NCBI RefSeq assembly: GCF_002843235.3
Contig: NZ_CP031123.2
Location: 2,232,001 to 2,296,000, forward strand
Direction of reading: 5' to 3'
From: Providencia huaxiensis
GTDB lineage: Bacteria; Pseudomonadota; Gammaproteobacteria; Enterobacterales; Enterobacteriaceae
Length of the DNA: 64,000 bases
Under the pieces are notes generated by a model. It saw only the letters and a program-made list of their open reading frames with translations. It made no database searches and was not told the origin of the DNA. The position numbers and the translations under genes are program-made. Each line of letters starts with the position of its first letter. Position 1 is the stretch's first letter. Of this stretch, positions 9,936-19,108 are shown in pieces.

Positions 9936-9966
9936 AAAAAAATGCTCTTCTGTTTAGGAGAGCATT
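9936..9966 (-). terminator. Terminator between convergent hmp and glnB
   Basis: AATGCTCT (9941-9948) pairs with AGAGCATT (9959-9966). On the minus strand the stem is followed by T6, so it best serves transcripts coming from glnB, and it may also stop hmp read-through. Confidence 0.7.
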
Positions 9967-10030
9967 CTATGAAATATATTAACTGAAGAAAATTGGTTAA
10001 ATAGTTAAATGTTCGTAGTTTTCTAATTTA

Positions 10031-10096
10031 GCGGTAACGGGCTCGCATAATAAATACGCAATTCTAATCCCATTCCTGTGTATTTTCCGTTACCGC
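10031..10096. repeat. Long inverted repeat downstream of glnB
   Basis: GCGGTAACGG (10031-10040) and CCGTTACCGC (10087-10096) are perfect arms. Inside them AAATACGCA and TGTGTATTT can also pair with one wobble, giving an extended hairpin in the glnB 3' region. There is no T tract, so it is not a simple terminator. It may be a 3' stability element or a small palindromic repeat. Confidence 0.5.
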
Positions 10097-10119
10097 ATTT
10101 TCATATCAACTTAAATTGA

Positions 10120-10470
<351 letters not shown>

Positions 10471-12093
10471 TTATGACCAGTTTTTACGGCCAAAACCTGA
10501 GGTGATCGGATAGCGGCGATCTTTGCCAAAATTACGCATCGTAATACGTGGCCCAACCGGAGCCTGACGACGTTTATATTCATTAATATCGACAAGACGC
10601 ACAACTCTGCGTACTACGTCTTTATCGAAACCAAGTTTGATTAGGTCATTCACTGACAAGTCTTTTTCCACATAACCTTCTAATAAGGCGTCTAGCACAT
10701 CATAAGGCGGTAAACTGTCTTGATCTAATTGGCCTGGCGCAAGTTCTGCTGATGGCGGCCTATCAATCACACGTTGTGGGATTGCAGGAGATAATGTATT
10801 ACGGTATTTAGCCAACTCAAAGACAAGGGTTTTAGGCACATCTTTTAACACATCAAACCCACCCGCCATATCACCATAAAGCGTTGAGTAACCGACTGCT
10901 GACTCACTCTTATTACTGGTAGTCAGCACTAAGCGACGGCGTTTATTCGACATCGCCATTAAAATAACCGCTCGGCACCGTGCTTGTAAGTTTTCTTCAG
11001 TTGTATCAACCGCAGTCCCTTCAAACATAGGCGTTAACTGCGCCATAAATGCATCAAACATCGGCTCGATAGATACGATATCAAACTCAACACCAAGCAA
11101 ATCAGCTTGTTCTTTAGCGTCGTGAATACTCATTTCAGAAGTATAATGGAATGGCATCATCACTGCTTGCACATGCTCTTTCCCTATTGCATCAACAGCA
11201 ATAGCCACTGTCAGCCCTGAGTCAATACCCCCTGATAGCCCTAAAATAGCCCCATTAAAACCATTTTTATTGATGTAGTCACGAGTTGACATGACTAAGG
11301 CTTGGTATACCTGTGCAACAGGGTCATTTTCAATAAATACACTACCTTCGCTCACCAGTGCAAGTTCATCAAATTGCACTGTAATAACCTGCTCTTTAAA
11401 CTCTTCCAATTTAAAGGTTTGCTTGCCTTTGTTTGCAATGATTTTTGAGCCGCCATCAAACACCAATTCATCTTGCCCACCCACTTGGTTGAGATACACA
11501 ATTGGCATATGAGTGCGTTTACAATGTTCGACTAATAAATCGGTTCGAATATGTTCTTTATTAATGTCATAAGGAGATGCATTGATTGTCAATAATATTT
11601 CAGCGCCAGCCCCTTTGGCTGCATCTACCGGCTCGTCATACCAAATATCTTCACAAATCAATAAGCCAAGCTGATAGCCTTTAAATTCAACGACACAGGT
11701 TTTTTCATCTGCGGTAAAATAACGAGGCTCATCAAACACGCCATAATTGGGTAGCTCTTGTTTAAAATAACGTGCGTGCAGTTTACCTTGGTAGAAAAAT
11801 GATAATGCATTATAGATATCATCCCCTTCATACCATGGGTGACCAACGATAATCGCTGTCTCTGAGCTTGCTTTTTGTAAACGTTCTAATTGTGCGACGC
11901 AACGATCTTCAAAATCGCCACGAAAAATCAAATCTTCTGGTGGGTAGCCTGTCAAAGACAGCTCTGAAAACATGACAATATCTGTGTTTGGTGCTTGTTC
12001 ACTCACAACTTGCAACATGCGTTCGCAGTTGCCTTCGATGTCACCGACTAACCAATTAAGTTGTGCTAGTGAAATATTAAGCTTACGGCTCAT
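10471..12093 (-). CDS. nadE: Glutamine-dependent NAD+ synthetase, two-domain type
   Basis: Amidates deamido-NAD to NAD with glutamine as nitrogen donor, the last step of NAD synthesis. The N-terminal nitrilase-type glutaminase domain (1-about 250) has the triad Glu44 (FSELSLTG), Lys111 (YFKQELPN) and Cys147 (LLICEDIW). The C-terminal synthetase domain has the ATP pyrophosphatase loop SGGIDS at 287-292. The start MSRKLNIS (12093) gives 540 residues; an upstream in-frame start at 12159 would add a non-homologous tail. E. coli NadE is instead a single-domain ammonia-using enzyme of about 275 residues. Confidence 0.95.
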   Translation of the reverse strand: MSRKLNISLAQLNWLVGDIEGNCERMLQVVSEQAPNTDIVMFSELSLTGYPPEDLIFRGDFEDRCVAQLERLQKASSETAIIVGHPWYEGDDIYNALSFFYQGKLHARYFKQELPNYGVFDEPRYFTADEKTCVVEFKGYQLGLLICEDIWYDEPVDAAKGAGAEILLTINASPYDINKEHIRTDLLVEHCKRTHMPIVYLNQVGGQDELVFDGGSKIIANKGKQTFKLEEFKEQVITVQFDELALVSEGSVFIENDPVAQVYQALVMSTRDYINKNGFNGAILGLSGGIDSGLTVAIAVDAIGKEHVQAVMMPFHYTSEMSIHDAKEQADLLGVEFDIVSIEPMFDAFMAQLTPMFEGTAVDTTEENLQARCRAVILMAMSNKRRRLVLTTSNKSESAVGYSTLYGDMAGGFDVLKDVPKTLVFELAKYRNTLSPAIPQRVIDRPPSAELAPGQLDQDSLPPYDVLDALLEGYVEKDLSVNDLIKLGFDKDVVRRVVRLVDINEYKRRQAPVGPRITMRNFGKDRRYPITSGFGRKNWS

Positions 12094-12181
12094 AAGGTGT
12101 TTTTTCTCCCGGAGCGTGAATATGAATTGCCTTATTCCACATAATGTAATCGATAACAACCATGTGGTAAATAATTCTTAT

Positions 12182-13522
12182 TTATTCTTTGAAATCATTG
12201 GCTTCTAAATCATGGCGGCCAAGTAATTTATAAAATTCTGTACGGTTTCGTCCTGCCATTCGAGCTGCTTGGGTGACATTTCCCTTCGTCATTTGTAATA
12301 ACTTACGTAAATAATTCAATTCAAATTGATTACGTGCTTCAACGAATGTCGGCAAGGCCGTATTTTCACCTTGCAGGGCTTGGCTAACCAACGCTTCACT
12401 GATAACTGGGGACGTAGTTAATGCAACACACTGTTCAATAACATTCACTAATTGGCGGACATTACCCGGCCAGCTCGCTGTTATTAAGCATTTCATTGCA
12501 TCACTGGAAAAACTGCGTACGAAAGGTTTATGTCGTGATGCAGATTCACGTAATAAGTGATTAGCTAATAAAGGAATATCTTCTGAACGCTCATTTAACG
12601 CAGGAATACGTAAATTAACCACATTCAGGCGATAGTAGAGGTCTTCACGAAACTCATTTTTTTCCATCGCTTTAGGAAGATTACGGTGAGTTGCAGACAA
12701 AATACGCACGTCAATGTCTAAATCGCGGTTACTGCCTAAAGGACGAACTTTGCGCTCTTGCAATACCCGCAATAATTTAACCTGCAATGGCATTGGCATA
12801 TCGCCAATTTCATCTAAAAATAACGTACCACCACTGGCTGCAAAGAATAACCCTTCGCGGTTACTGACTGCACCGGTAAAAGCCCCTTTCGCATGGCCAA
12901 ATAATTCAGACTCTAATAATTGTTCAGGCAGTGCACCGCAGTTAATGGCAATAAATGGCTTACGAGCCCTAGGACTAGCTTTATGAATAGCCTGAGCTAA
13001 TACCTCTTTACCTGTACCACTTTGCCCATTAATTAATACGCTAACATCAGATTGCGCCACCATATGTGCTTGTTCTAATAGCCGTATCATTAAGGGGCTA
13101 CGTGTGACAATGCCAGAGCTCCACTCTTCATCGCTAATCGGTGTCGAAGAGAGCGCGAGTGCCTCATCAATCGCTTTATACAACGCGTCTTTATCGACAG
13201 GTTTAGTTAAAAAACTAAATACGCCCCGCTGCGTTGCTGCTACCGCATCAGGGATAGAGCCATGTGCCGTTAATATAATGACAGGCATATTTGGATGCGC
13301 TTTTTGAATTTCATCAAATAGCGCCATGCCGTCCATTTCGTCCATGCGTAAATCGCTGATCACTAAATCTAACTTTTCTTTTTGTAAGATTTTTAGTGCT
13401 TCTGGACCACTTTCTGCTGTAGTGACTTTAAAACCTTCACTACTCAAGCGCATACCTAACAGTTTAAGAAGGCTTGGGTCATCGTCAACTAACAATAAAC
13501 TTGCTGACTTGCGATTCGTCAT
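12182..13522 (-). CDS. glrR: Sigma-54-dependent response regulator GlrR
   Basis: Transcription activator (also called QseF/YfhA) phosphorylated by GlrK; it activates sigma-54 transcription of the small RNA glmY. Domains in order: receiver (phospho-acceptor Asp57 in VISDLRMD), AAA+ domain with Walker A GQSGTGKE and the sigma-54 contact motif GAFTGA, then a C-terminal Fis-type helix-turn-helix (GNVTQAARMAGRNRTEFYKLL). 446 residues versus about 444 in E. coli. Its start overlaps the qseG stop by 4 bases (ATGA). Its probable targets, TGTC-N10-GACA sites and a sigma-54 promoter, are visible at 16426-16661. Confidence 0.96.
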   Translation of the reverse strand: MTNRKSASLLLVDDDPSLLKLLGMRLSSEGFKVTTAESGPEALKILQKEKLDLVISDLRMDEMDGMALFDEIQKAHPNMPVIILTAHGSIPDAVAATQRGVFSFLTKPVDKDALYKAIDEALALSSTPISDEEWSSGIVTRSPLMIRLLEQAHMVAQSDVSVLINGQSGTGKEVLAQAIHKASPRARKPFIAINCGALPEQLLESELFGHAKGAFTGAVSNREGLFFAASGGTLFLDEIGDMPMPLQVKLLRVLQERKVRPLGSNRDLDIDVRILSATHRNLPKAMEKNEFREDLYYRLNVVNLRIPALNERSEDIPLLANHLLRESASRHKPFVRSFSSDAMKCLITASWPGNVRQLVNVIEQCVALTTSPVISEALVSQALQGENTALPTFVEARNQFELNYLRKLLQMTKGNVTQAARMAGRNRTEFYKLLGRHDLEANDFKE

Positions 13523-14265
13523 TTTTGTTCATTCTCCGATGAATTTTGTTCTACTGGAGAAGATACGCTGTTACCCGGCTTTGGCTCTTCTGAGGAAATA
13601 GGTTTATCTCCTTCCCCCCCATTTTCCACGTCTTTTTCGGTTTCGTTCGTGCTTTTTTTGCGAGAAGAAAGCTGACGTTCAATATCCGTTAAATTTTCAA
13701 GCTTACGGGAGGTCGTATTCAGCTCGAAAGCCAATTTAGCATTATCTTCCTTTAAACGGTCGAGTTTGCTATCCATTTCTTGCTGTAAGCGTTTATAGCG
13801 GGCCCCTGAGTCTGACAAGTTGATAATTTGCACTTGTTGCTCACGCCATAATTGTAATAATGGCCTTACGGCTGTTGGAAAATTCAAACTATACGTATTT
13901 ATGCTATCAAGCATTTTACGGCGCTCTGCAATGGACGGATCCGCAGAATTCAACAAAATATTATGTTGAAATGCGCTCGACCAGTTTGTTACTTCTATTT
14001 TGCTTGCGTCTTCACGTGCTTGACTGGTTTCAGTGCGATCAGCACAGTCCATCATTCGCAACCAAAATAGTGCATTTTCCCGTGCAGTTGGCTGGTCATT
14101 ATTCCAAATCGTTTCACATGATGTATAACGGTAGTCTGTAACTTTAACTTCTGGCACAACGACTTGGGCCAGAGTTTCGAGTGGTGACTGACCATTCTTG
14201 ACTACACAACCACTTAAAATTAGGGAAAATAAAACCGCCCCAAAATTGAGCCCCGTACGTCTCAT
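13519..14265 (-). CDS. qseG: Outer-membrane lipoprotein QseG
   Basis: Lipoprotein that interacts with the sensor kinase GlrK (QseE) and stimulates it. A lipobox LSGC follows a hydrophobic signal (GAVLFSLILSGCVVKNG). The middle resembles E. coli QseG (LFWLRMMDCADR, LENLTDIERQLSSRK) and contains a coiled-coil-like segment. The C-terminus is low-complexity and acidic. I chose the start MRRTGLN at 14265 because it places the lipobox correctly; the open frame extends upstream to 14349. It lies between glrK and glrR in one operon. Confidence 0.88.
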   Translation of the reverse strand: MRRTGLNFGAVLFSLILSGCVVKNGQSPLETLAQVVVPEVKVTDYRYTSCETIWNNDQPTARENALFWLRMMDCADRTETSQAREDASKIEVTNWSSAFQHNILLNSADPSIAERRKMLDSINTYSLNFPTAVRPLLQLWREQQVQIINLSDSGARYKRLQQEMDSKLDRLKEDNAKLAFELNTTSRKLENLTDIERQLSSRKKSTNETEKDVENGGEGDKPISSEEPKPGNSVSSPVEQNSSENEQK

Positions 14266-14348
14266 CACATAAGGTACTCTTTGATTATGTTTATTTAACG
14301 ATGCGTTACGGTAAAGTACCGCCCAAACACCTGTAGACCGATTTACCA

Positions 14349-15788
14349 TTATTCATTCTCTGCGGTTAGAGGCAGTTCAATTCTAAAACAGACATCTGCT
14401 GATTTATTGGGAACGAGAGAAAGTTCTCCTCCCATTTGTTTAATACAATCTTGCGCAATACTTAGCCCTAGCCCACTTCCTTTAACAGCACCTTTTCTTT
14501 GTAATGAGCCTTGATAGAACGGCTCAAAAATCATGCTTTGCTCAGATTCAGGAATTGGCGTTCCTGTATTCGCAACTTCAATCAGAAGTTTATTACCTAT
14601 TTGGCGACTAGAGATCCAAATATTACCTGATTCGCCACCATAGTGCACCGCATTGGAATAGATATTATCAATAACTCGCCCAAGAAGTGAGGGTTCAGCT
14701 AAACAGCTATCCACTTTTAAACGCACTTCTGTTTTGATGTTCTTAGCCCGTGCAGGTAAGTTATGTGCTTTGACGATATCTTCAATGAGTTTTTGTAAAT
14801 CAACGATCTGTGCTTCTGGTGGGTCATCTACAAGCTTACGATTATAATCAAGTAATTGCTCAATAAGTTGCTGAAGATGCTTACTGCTGTGATCAAGAAT
14901 TTCTACAACCTCTTTTTGAGACACGGTTAATGGCCCAGCAACCTCGTCCGCGAGTAACTCCGTCCCTTCACGCATGCTTGCAAGAGGCGTTTTTAATTCA
15001 TGTGAAATATGGCGGAGAAATTCGTGGCGCTGTGATTCAAGCCATGCGAGTCGTTCACTTAACCAAATAATGCGCTGTGCGATTGTCCGTAGCTCCCTAG
15101 GGCCTTTAAAGCGCTCAATATTATTGGCTATCGTACGCCCAGTACCGAGACGGTTAATCATTCGCTCGATAGCTTTAACGGGGCCAATAATCATCCGAGT
15201 GAATAGTGCCACTAGCAATGCGCTTAATAAGAATAAAATTAAACTTTGCCAACCAAATAGTTGGCCTTTATTCGCAATCGCTTTTTGCAACTGTTCCCCA
15301 CGGCTAAAAATCACATCTCGAGTTTCTTGCACTAATAAGGCATTCTCAGTAGAAAATTGTTCTAAAGCCCGTGTGATTTTTTCTGTTGGTTCATTGTTTT
15401 CACATGTGACCGTCTTAAGCGCATCCAATGTTTTAGTCAACGCGGAAGTATCTGACGAGGCGGGTAAGATAGTACTCTGGCGTTCAAACATTTGCTGGTA
15501 GTCAGCAAACTGTTTCTGATATTGGGTTTTCAATGTGGCATCTTGCAAAACACAATATTGACGATAGCTCCGCTCCATTTCTAATGCGAGGCTACTCATC
15601 ACTTCACTACGCCGTGCGTCAAGTAACGTGGTTTTATTGATATTGGCTGCTTGGTTACTCAGTTGCTCAAGGCTTTGATATGCTTGATAGGCTAATACTA
15701 ATAAAGGAAGCAGTACAAGCCAAAATGCCATCACAACTAGTTGACGCAAGGAGCGAGGGAAAAAACGCCATTTACTCAATACATTCAT
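14349..15788 (-). CDS. glrK: Sensor histidine kinase GlrK (QseE)
   Basis: Membrane kinase that phosphorylates GlrR. An N-terminal membrane segment (LVVMAFWLVLLPLLVLAYQ), a periplasmic alpha-helical region of about 130 residues, a second membrane segment (LILFLLSALLVALFTRMII) and a HAMP linker lead to the H-box (FLRHISHELKTPLASMREG). The ATPase domain (DNIYSNAVHYGG, KGSGLGLSIAQDC) follows. The start MNVLSKWRFFPRSLRQ at 15788 gives 479 residues (E. coli about 475); the open frame extends 20 codons further. First gene of glrK-qseG-glrR. Confidence 0.95.
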   Translation of the reverse strand: MNVLSKWRFFPRSLRQLVVMAFWLVLLPLLVLAYQAYQSLEQLSNQAANINKTTLLDARRSEVMSSLALEMERSYRQYCVLQDATLKTQYQKQFADYQQMFERQSTILPASSDTSALTKTLDALKTVTCENNEPTEKITRALEQFSTENALLVQETRDVIFSRGEQLQKAIANKGQLFGWQSLILFLLSALLVALFTRMIIGPVKAIERMINRLGTGRTIANNIERFKGPRELRTIAQRIIWLSERLAWLESQRHEFLRHISHELKTPLASMREGTELLADEVAGPLTVSQKEVVEILDHSSKHLQQLIEQLLDYNRKLVDDPPEAQIVDLQKLIEDIVKAHNLPARAKNIKTEVRLKVDSCLAEPSLLGRVIDNIYSNAVHYGGESGNIWISSRQIGNKLLIEVANTGTPIPESEQSMIFEPFYQGSLQRKGAVKGSGLGLSIAQDCIKQMGGELSLVPNKSADVCFRIELPLTAENE

Positions 15789-16018
15789 CTCATACCCATT
15801 AAACGTATTGCAATGGTAGCAGAACTCCCTGTAATGCGAAAAGCACAATCCAAATTCTGTGTCCCATAGCGTTAAAATCAGACTAAGTATAAGAGTGAAA
15901 TAGCAATGAACGTGCCAAGTTAATTGGTAAAAGACAATAGTTTTCAGGTAGGTATATTCTATAAAGCGAATTGTTTAATATCTGACTCGTCTAAAATATC
16001 TTCAGCTATGCCCTAAAT

Positions 16019-16131
16019 AATTCGGATTGCAGCTAGGCGACAAGAGAAGATATCTCTATGAAGCATACAAAAGTATGTGACTAGAGTAGCTGAACGCAGG
16101 TAACAACGCTGCGGTTCGAAGTATGACGGGC
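16019..16131. repeat. Dispersed structured repeat, copy 1
   Basis: Shares GCAGCTAGGCG, AAGCATACAAAAGTATGTGACTAG (split here for length) and AACAACGCTG with the copies near 21550 and 57340. The inner hairpin CATAC-AAAA-GTATG and outer arms near GATTGCAGC/GCTGCGGTTC are preserved. It lies just downstream of the glmY terminator. Confidence 0.75.
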
Positions 16132-16145
16132 ATTATGATGGGCAT

Positions 16146-16414
16146 AAAACAGGAAGGCGGGATAAAGGACTCACCTTTACCCCGCCAGCGATAACAACTA
16201 CTCTGATGGTTACTGCTTTATATAATTATGTCTTTACATTAAAGATAATTATATAGGTGGTGCCTCACTCCACGTGTCGCCCTGTGTTTGATAAGGCCCT
16301 AAGGCGAATATCTGTGCTGTTGGACGGTAGGCACCTTACTTTGGCGTCATTCTTAGTTTATGTGGTATGTACCCAACTAATTTTGGACCTACATAAGAAG
16401 TTGAATGAGCAACT
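16146..16414 (-). ncRNA. glmY: GlmY small RNA
   Basis: GlmY sequesters the adaptor RapZ and thereby protects GlmZ, which activates glmS (glucosamine-6-phosphate synthase). On the minus strand the RNA begins AGTTGCTCATTCAACTTC and contains CACATAAACTAAGAATGACGC. Both segments are very close to the E. coli GlmY start and core. A GGTGCC...GGCACC long-range stem follows, then a strong GC hairpin (16156-16186) with a T-rich tail. It lies directly upstream of glrK, as in E. coli, and behind a sigma-54 promoter. The 3' end is estimated from the hairpin, which makes it longer than the E. coli RNA (about 184 nt); a shorter or processed form is likely. Confidence 0.8.
16156..16186 (-). terminator. glmY terminator hairpin
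   Basis: A 13-bp stem (GGCGGGATAAAGG with CCTTTACCCCGCC, one mismatch on the plus strand that becomes a wobble in the RNA). On the minus strand TTCCTGTTTT follows. Confidence 0.7.
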
Positions 16415-16425
16415 GAATATTATTA

Positions 16426-16442
16426 TGCACAAGCCGTGCCAA
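16426..16442 (-). promoter_or_regulatory. Sigma-54 promoter of glmY
   Basis: Minus strand TTGGCACGGCTTGTGCA, matching TGGCACG-N4-TTGCA with a single mismatch and the required GG/GC pair 12 bases apart. It ends about 12 bases before the predicted glmY 5' end at 16414. Confidence 0.85.
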
Positions 16443-16547
16443 CTTTTCAATTTATTTTTTAACACATTAAAAAATAAGACAATTTATCTTTTACAGTCCA
16501 TTCAGTGATTCTGGATACACTGAAACGGTTTATCTCTTTCTCAATAT

Positions 16548-16661
16548 TGTCGCTAATTTAAGACACCCTAAACACCAATCTTATAAATCTATATTTATCA
16601 ACAAGATAAATGTCTCCTTTTGGAGACACCCCTATGGGGGGTTTGTCGCTATTTTTATACA
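16548..16661. promoter_or_regulatory. Three GlrR activator sites upstream of glmY
   Basis: TGTCGCTAATTTAAGACA (16548-16565) and TGTCTCCTTTTGGAGACA (16611-16628) both fit the published GlrR site TGTC-N10-GACA exactly. TGTCGCTATTTTTATACA (16644-16661) fits with one mismatch. They lie about 130-250 bp upstream of the sigma-54 promoter, typical enhancer distance. A CCCC-TAT-GGGG hairpin sits between the last two. The same region is the 5' flank of uhpA. Confidence 0.8.
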
Positions 16662-16841
16662 CCTTGTTTTTTGGTTATTTATTATTCAATATAAATAAGT
16701 TTACGTGAAAATTTTACCCCAATAAAAAAATTGCTCGTCATTATGGATGAACAGCAGAATTTTACATTCTGCTTCTAGCTTATCTTTTCCTATATTGATA
16801 TAAGATTTCCCAATACCCTACTCATCAAATTGATAAAAAAT

Positions 16842-17468
16842 ATGATAAAAATCGCGTTAGTTGATGACCACATCGTTGTGCGTTCTGGTTTCGCACAACT
16901 TTTGACACTTGAACCTGATATTTCGGTTGTCGGGCAATATGCCAATGCTCAAGAGGCTTGGCCCAATTTGCTTAATTTAGATATTGATGTTGCCATCATG
17001 GATATTTCGATGCCAGATGAAAACGGTTTACAACTTTTATCACGGTTACGCCAAAAAAAACCTGATTTTCGCACCATTATATTGAGCATTTATGATACCC
17101 CTGCCTTTGTACAAAGTGCTTTAGATGCAGGTGCCAGTGCTTACTTAACAAAACGTTGTGGCCCTGAAGAGCTAGTCCAAGCGGTTCGCTCTGTACACCA
17201 AGGCGGTTGCTACCTATGCTCTGATGCTATGCGAGCGCTACGCCATTCACCACAACAGCAAAAAAGCCTACAAGAACTGACGCCCCGAGAACGGGAAGTG
17301 TTTGATTTATTAGTGGCTGGCTTGAGTGTAAAAGTGATCGCAGAGCAACTTGAACTAAGCCATAAAACTGTGCATGTGCACCGCGCAAATATTTTAGGCA
17401 AACTACAATGTGAAAATACCATCGACCTTGTTCATTACGCGTTAGAACATAACCTAATTTCAAGGTAA
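16842..17468 (+). CDS. uhpA: Response regulator UhpA (hexose-phosphate sensing)
   Basis: NarL/FixJ-type activator phosphorylated by UhpB when external hexose phosphate is sensed by UhpC. The receiver domain (IALVDDHIVVRSGFAQLLTLEPD, phospho-Asp in AIMDISMPD) and the LuxR-type helix-turn-helix (LTPREREVFDLLVAGLSVKVIAEQLELSHKTVHVHRANIL) closely resemble E. coli UhpA. I chose ATG at 16842 (MIKIALVDDH); a TTG at 16830 would add four residues. 208 residues versus about 196. First gene of uhpABC. The likely target is uhpC-afuABC rather than uhpT, which is absent here. Confidence 0.92.
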   Translation: MIKIALVDDHIVVRSGFAQLLTLEPDISVVGQYANAQEAWPNLLNLDIDVAIMDISMPDENGLQLLSRLRQKKPDFRTIILSIYDTPAFVQSALDAGASAYLTKRCGPEELVQAVRSVHQGGCYLCSDAMRALRHSPQQQKSLQELTPREREVFDLLVAGLSVKVIAEQLELSHKTVHVHRANILGKLQCENTIDLVHYALEHNLISR

Positions 17469-17475
17469 TTCAGGC

Positions 17476-19002
17476 ATGAATAAAAGCTTACGGTTAACGC
17501 TGCAATCCATCTTTTTATTTTTTACCTATTCCCTGTTATGGATTGGGTTGTGGATCATCGGCTTTTATTTAAGTCAAAACAGTTTTCAGGCAACGTTGTT
17601 TCTTCCACAAGGCTTGCGCCTAGCATTGATGATTATCCTTTGGCGGCGCTACTGGCCAACACTGCTGCTTAGCGAAGGAATATTGAATTTTTGGTTATCA
17701 TCGGAGCAACTTCTCTTTCAACCTGTTTTGCTGTTGTCTCCATTATTAAGTCTCGGTGTTGCTTTTGTTATTCAAAACATCTGGTGGCGCTATACGTTAT
17801 ATTGGCAACGATTATTATTATTGCTCGCAGGTGTTGCCGCAAATAGTGTATTACATGCCTTATTATTCAGTGGGTTATCACCCTATTCCATTAGCCAGTT
17901 ATTTCTAACAACATTCACAGGGGGAATACTCCTTTCTCCTTTTGTTTACCTTATTTATGAGTATCTCCACGAACAGCACTACCAGATGTTACTGGATTAT
18001 GGAACGCCAGATAAACAATTGCGCACATCCTTAATTGTTTGGTGTTTTCTATTTTGTGTTGTCGGGCTCAGTGTCCAAGTTTTTTTCGCCCCCGAAATCG
18101 AACGGTTAATTGTCCTTCTGGTATTTATTCCTAACGTTTTTATGGCCTACCGCTATGGCTGGCAAGGTGGCGTACTTTCTGCATTATTAGGCAGTTTAAT
18201 TATTACTTTTGCACGGCAATTTCACGGGGCATTTGCCGATTTAGAAGAGTTAGAAATGTTTCTCAGCACGCAGGCCTTAATTGGCATTGGGCTTGGGATA
18301 GCAATTAGCCGGCAGAAACAATTAGCCAGTAATTTACAGCGTTATCGCCAACGCCTAGAAGAGGAGTTAAAAGCACGCCGCGACTTAATGCGGCAGCTCG
18401 TGCACACAGAGGAGGATATCAAAAAAGCGATTGCCCGTGAGCTGCATGATGAGATTGGGCAAAATATTACTGCCATCCAAATTCAGTCGATGCTAGTGAA
18501 AAAAACGGCGCCAGATGATATTAGCCACCAAGCTGCAAGCCAAATAAATGAATTAGCCCAGCAAATTCACCAATCTACGCGGCAAATGTTACGCCAATTG
18601 CGCCCTCCCGTATTAGATGAAATGTCCCTTGAAAATGCACTTAAGCACTTAATTGCTGAATTTTCTTTCCCACAAAATAATATCCAGTGCCAATTTCATT
18701 ATGGCTTACAAGAAACACCGATCAATGAAACGGTTTTGTTTACACTTTATCGTCTCGTCCAAGAGTTACTAAACAATATCAGTAAACATGCAAAAGCCAC
18801 ACAAATCCACATATCTCTTAAGCAAATAGGTGACTCGATCCAGCTAGTTGTTGATGATAATGGCGTTGGTATTCCATTTAGCAAACGCACGAGTGGCTTT
18901 GGTTTGCGCGGTATTGAGGAGAGAGTTCGAGCCTTAGGCGGTGACTGGACACTGACCACCCAAAATGGAACACAAATAAGTGTTAACTTGCCCACATTTT
19001 GA
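17476..19002 (+). CDS. uhpB: Membrane sensor kinase UhpB
   Basis: Histidine kinase/phosphatase that, with UhpC, transmits the hexose-phosphate signal to UhpA. The N-terminal half (residues 1-about 285) is polytopic with about eight hydrophobic segments. A linker helix precedes the HisKA_3 phospho-acceptor motif AIARELHDEIGQN with His324. The HATPase domain (QELLNNISKHAKAT, VDDNGVGIP, GFGLRGIEERVRALGG) ends the protein. 508 residues versus about 500 in E. coli. It starts 7 bases after uhpA. Confidence 0.94.
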   Translation: MNKSLRLTLQSIFLFFTYSLLWIGLWIIGFYLSQNSFQATLFLPQGLRLALMIILWRRYWPTLLLSEGILNFWLSSEQLLFQPVLLLSPLLSLGVAFVIQNIWWRYTLYWQRLLLLLAGVAANSVLHALLFSGLSPYSISQLFLTTFTGGILLSPFVYLIYEYLHEQHYQMLLDYGTPDKQLRTSLIVWCFLFCVVGLSVQVFFAPEIERLIVLLVFIPNVFMAYRYGWQGGVLSALLGSLIITFARQFHGAFADLEELEMFLSTQALIGIGLGIAISRQKQLASNLQRYRQRLEEELKARRDLMRQLVHTEEDIKKAIARELHDEIGQNITAIQIQSMLVKKTAPDDISHQAASQINELAQQIHQSTRQMLRQLRPPVLDEMSLENALKHLIAEFSFPQNNIQCQFHYGLQETPINETVLFTLYRLVQELLNNISKHAKATQIHISLKQIGDSIQLVVDDNGVGIPFSKRTSGFGLRGIEERVRALGGDWTLTTQNGTQISVNLPTF

Positions 19003-19018
19003 GATAAAACCTCACAAA

Positions 19019-19037
19019 ACTAGGAATAATTCCTAGT
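19019..19037. promoter_or_regulatory. Perfect palindrome upstream of uhpC
   Basis: ACTAGGAATAATTCCTAGT is a perfect 19-bp palindrome in the 106-bp uhpB-uhpC spacer. Its form (TAGGAAT/ATTCCTA) resembles operator sites of NarL/FixJ-family regulators, so it is a candidate UhpA site driving uhpC-afuABC. This is inference. Confidence 0.45.
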
Positions 19038-19108
19038 CCTCTAATACCTTCTCTCATCCTTTTTGTTAAAAACTTGATTACATTCTGCCTAACAAGAGAA
19101 ACCGCCCT

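Noticed and set aside
16019..16131. Second small RNA downstream of glmY
   Set aside because: The structure matches the dispersed repeat, and no promoter was seen.
16257..16508. Open frame of 83 residues on the plus strand
   Set aside because: It overlaps the minus-strand GlmY RNA and its promoter and has no protein-like composition.
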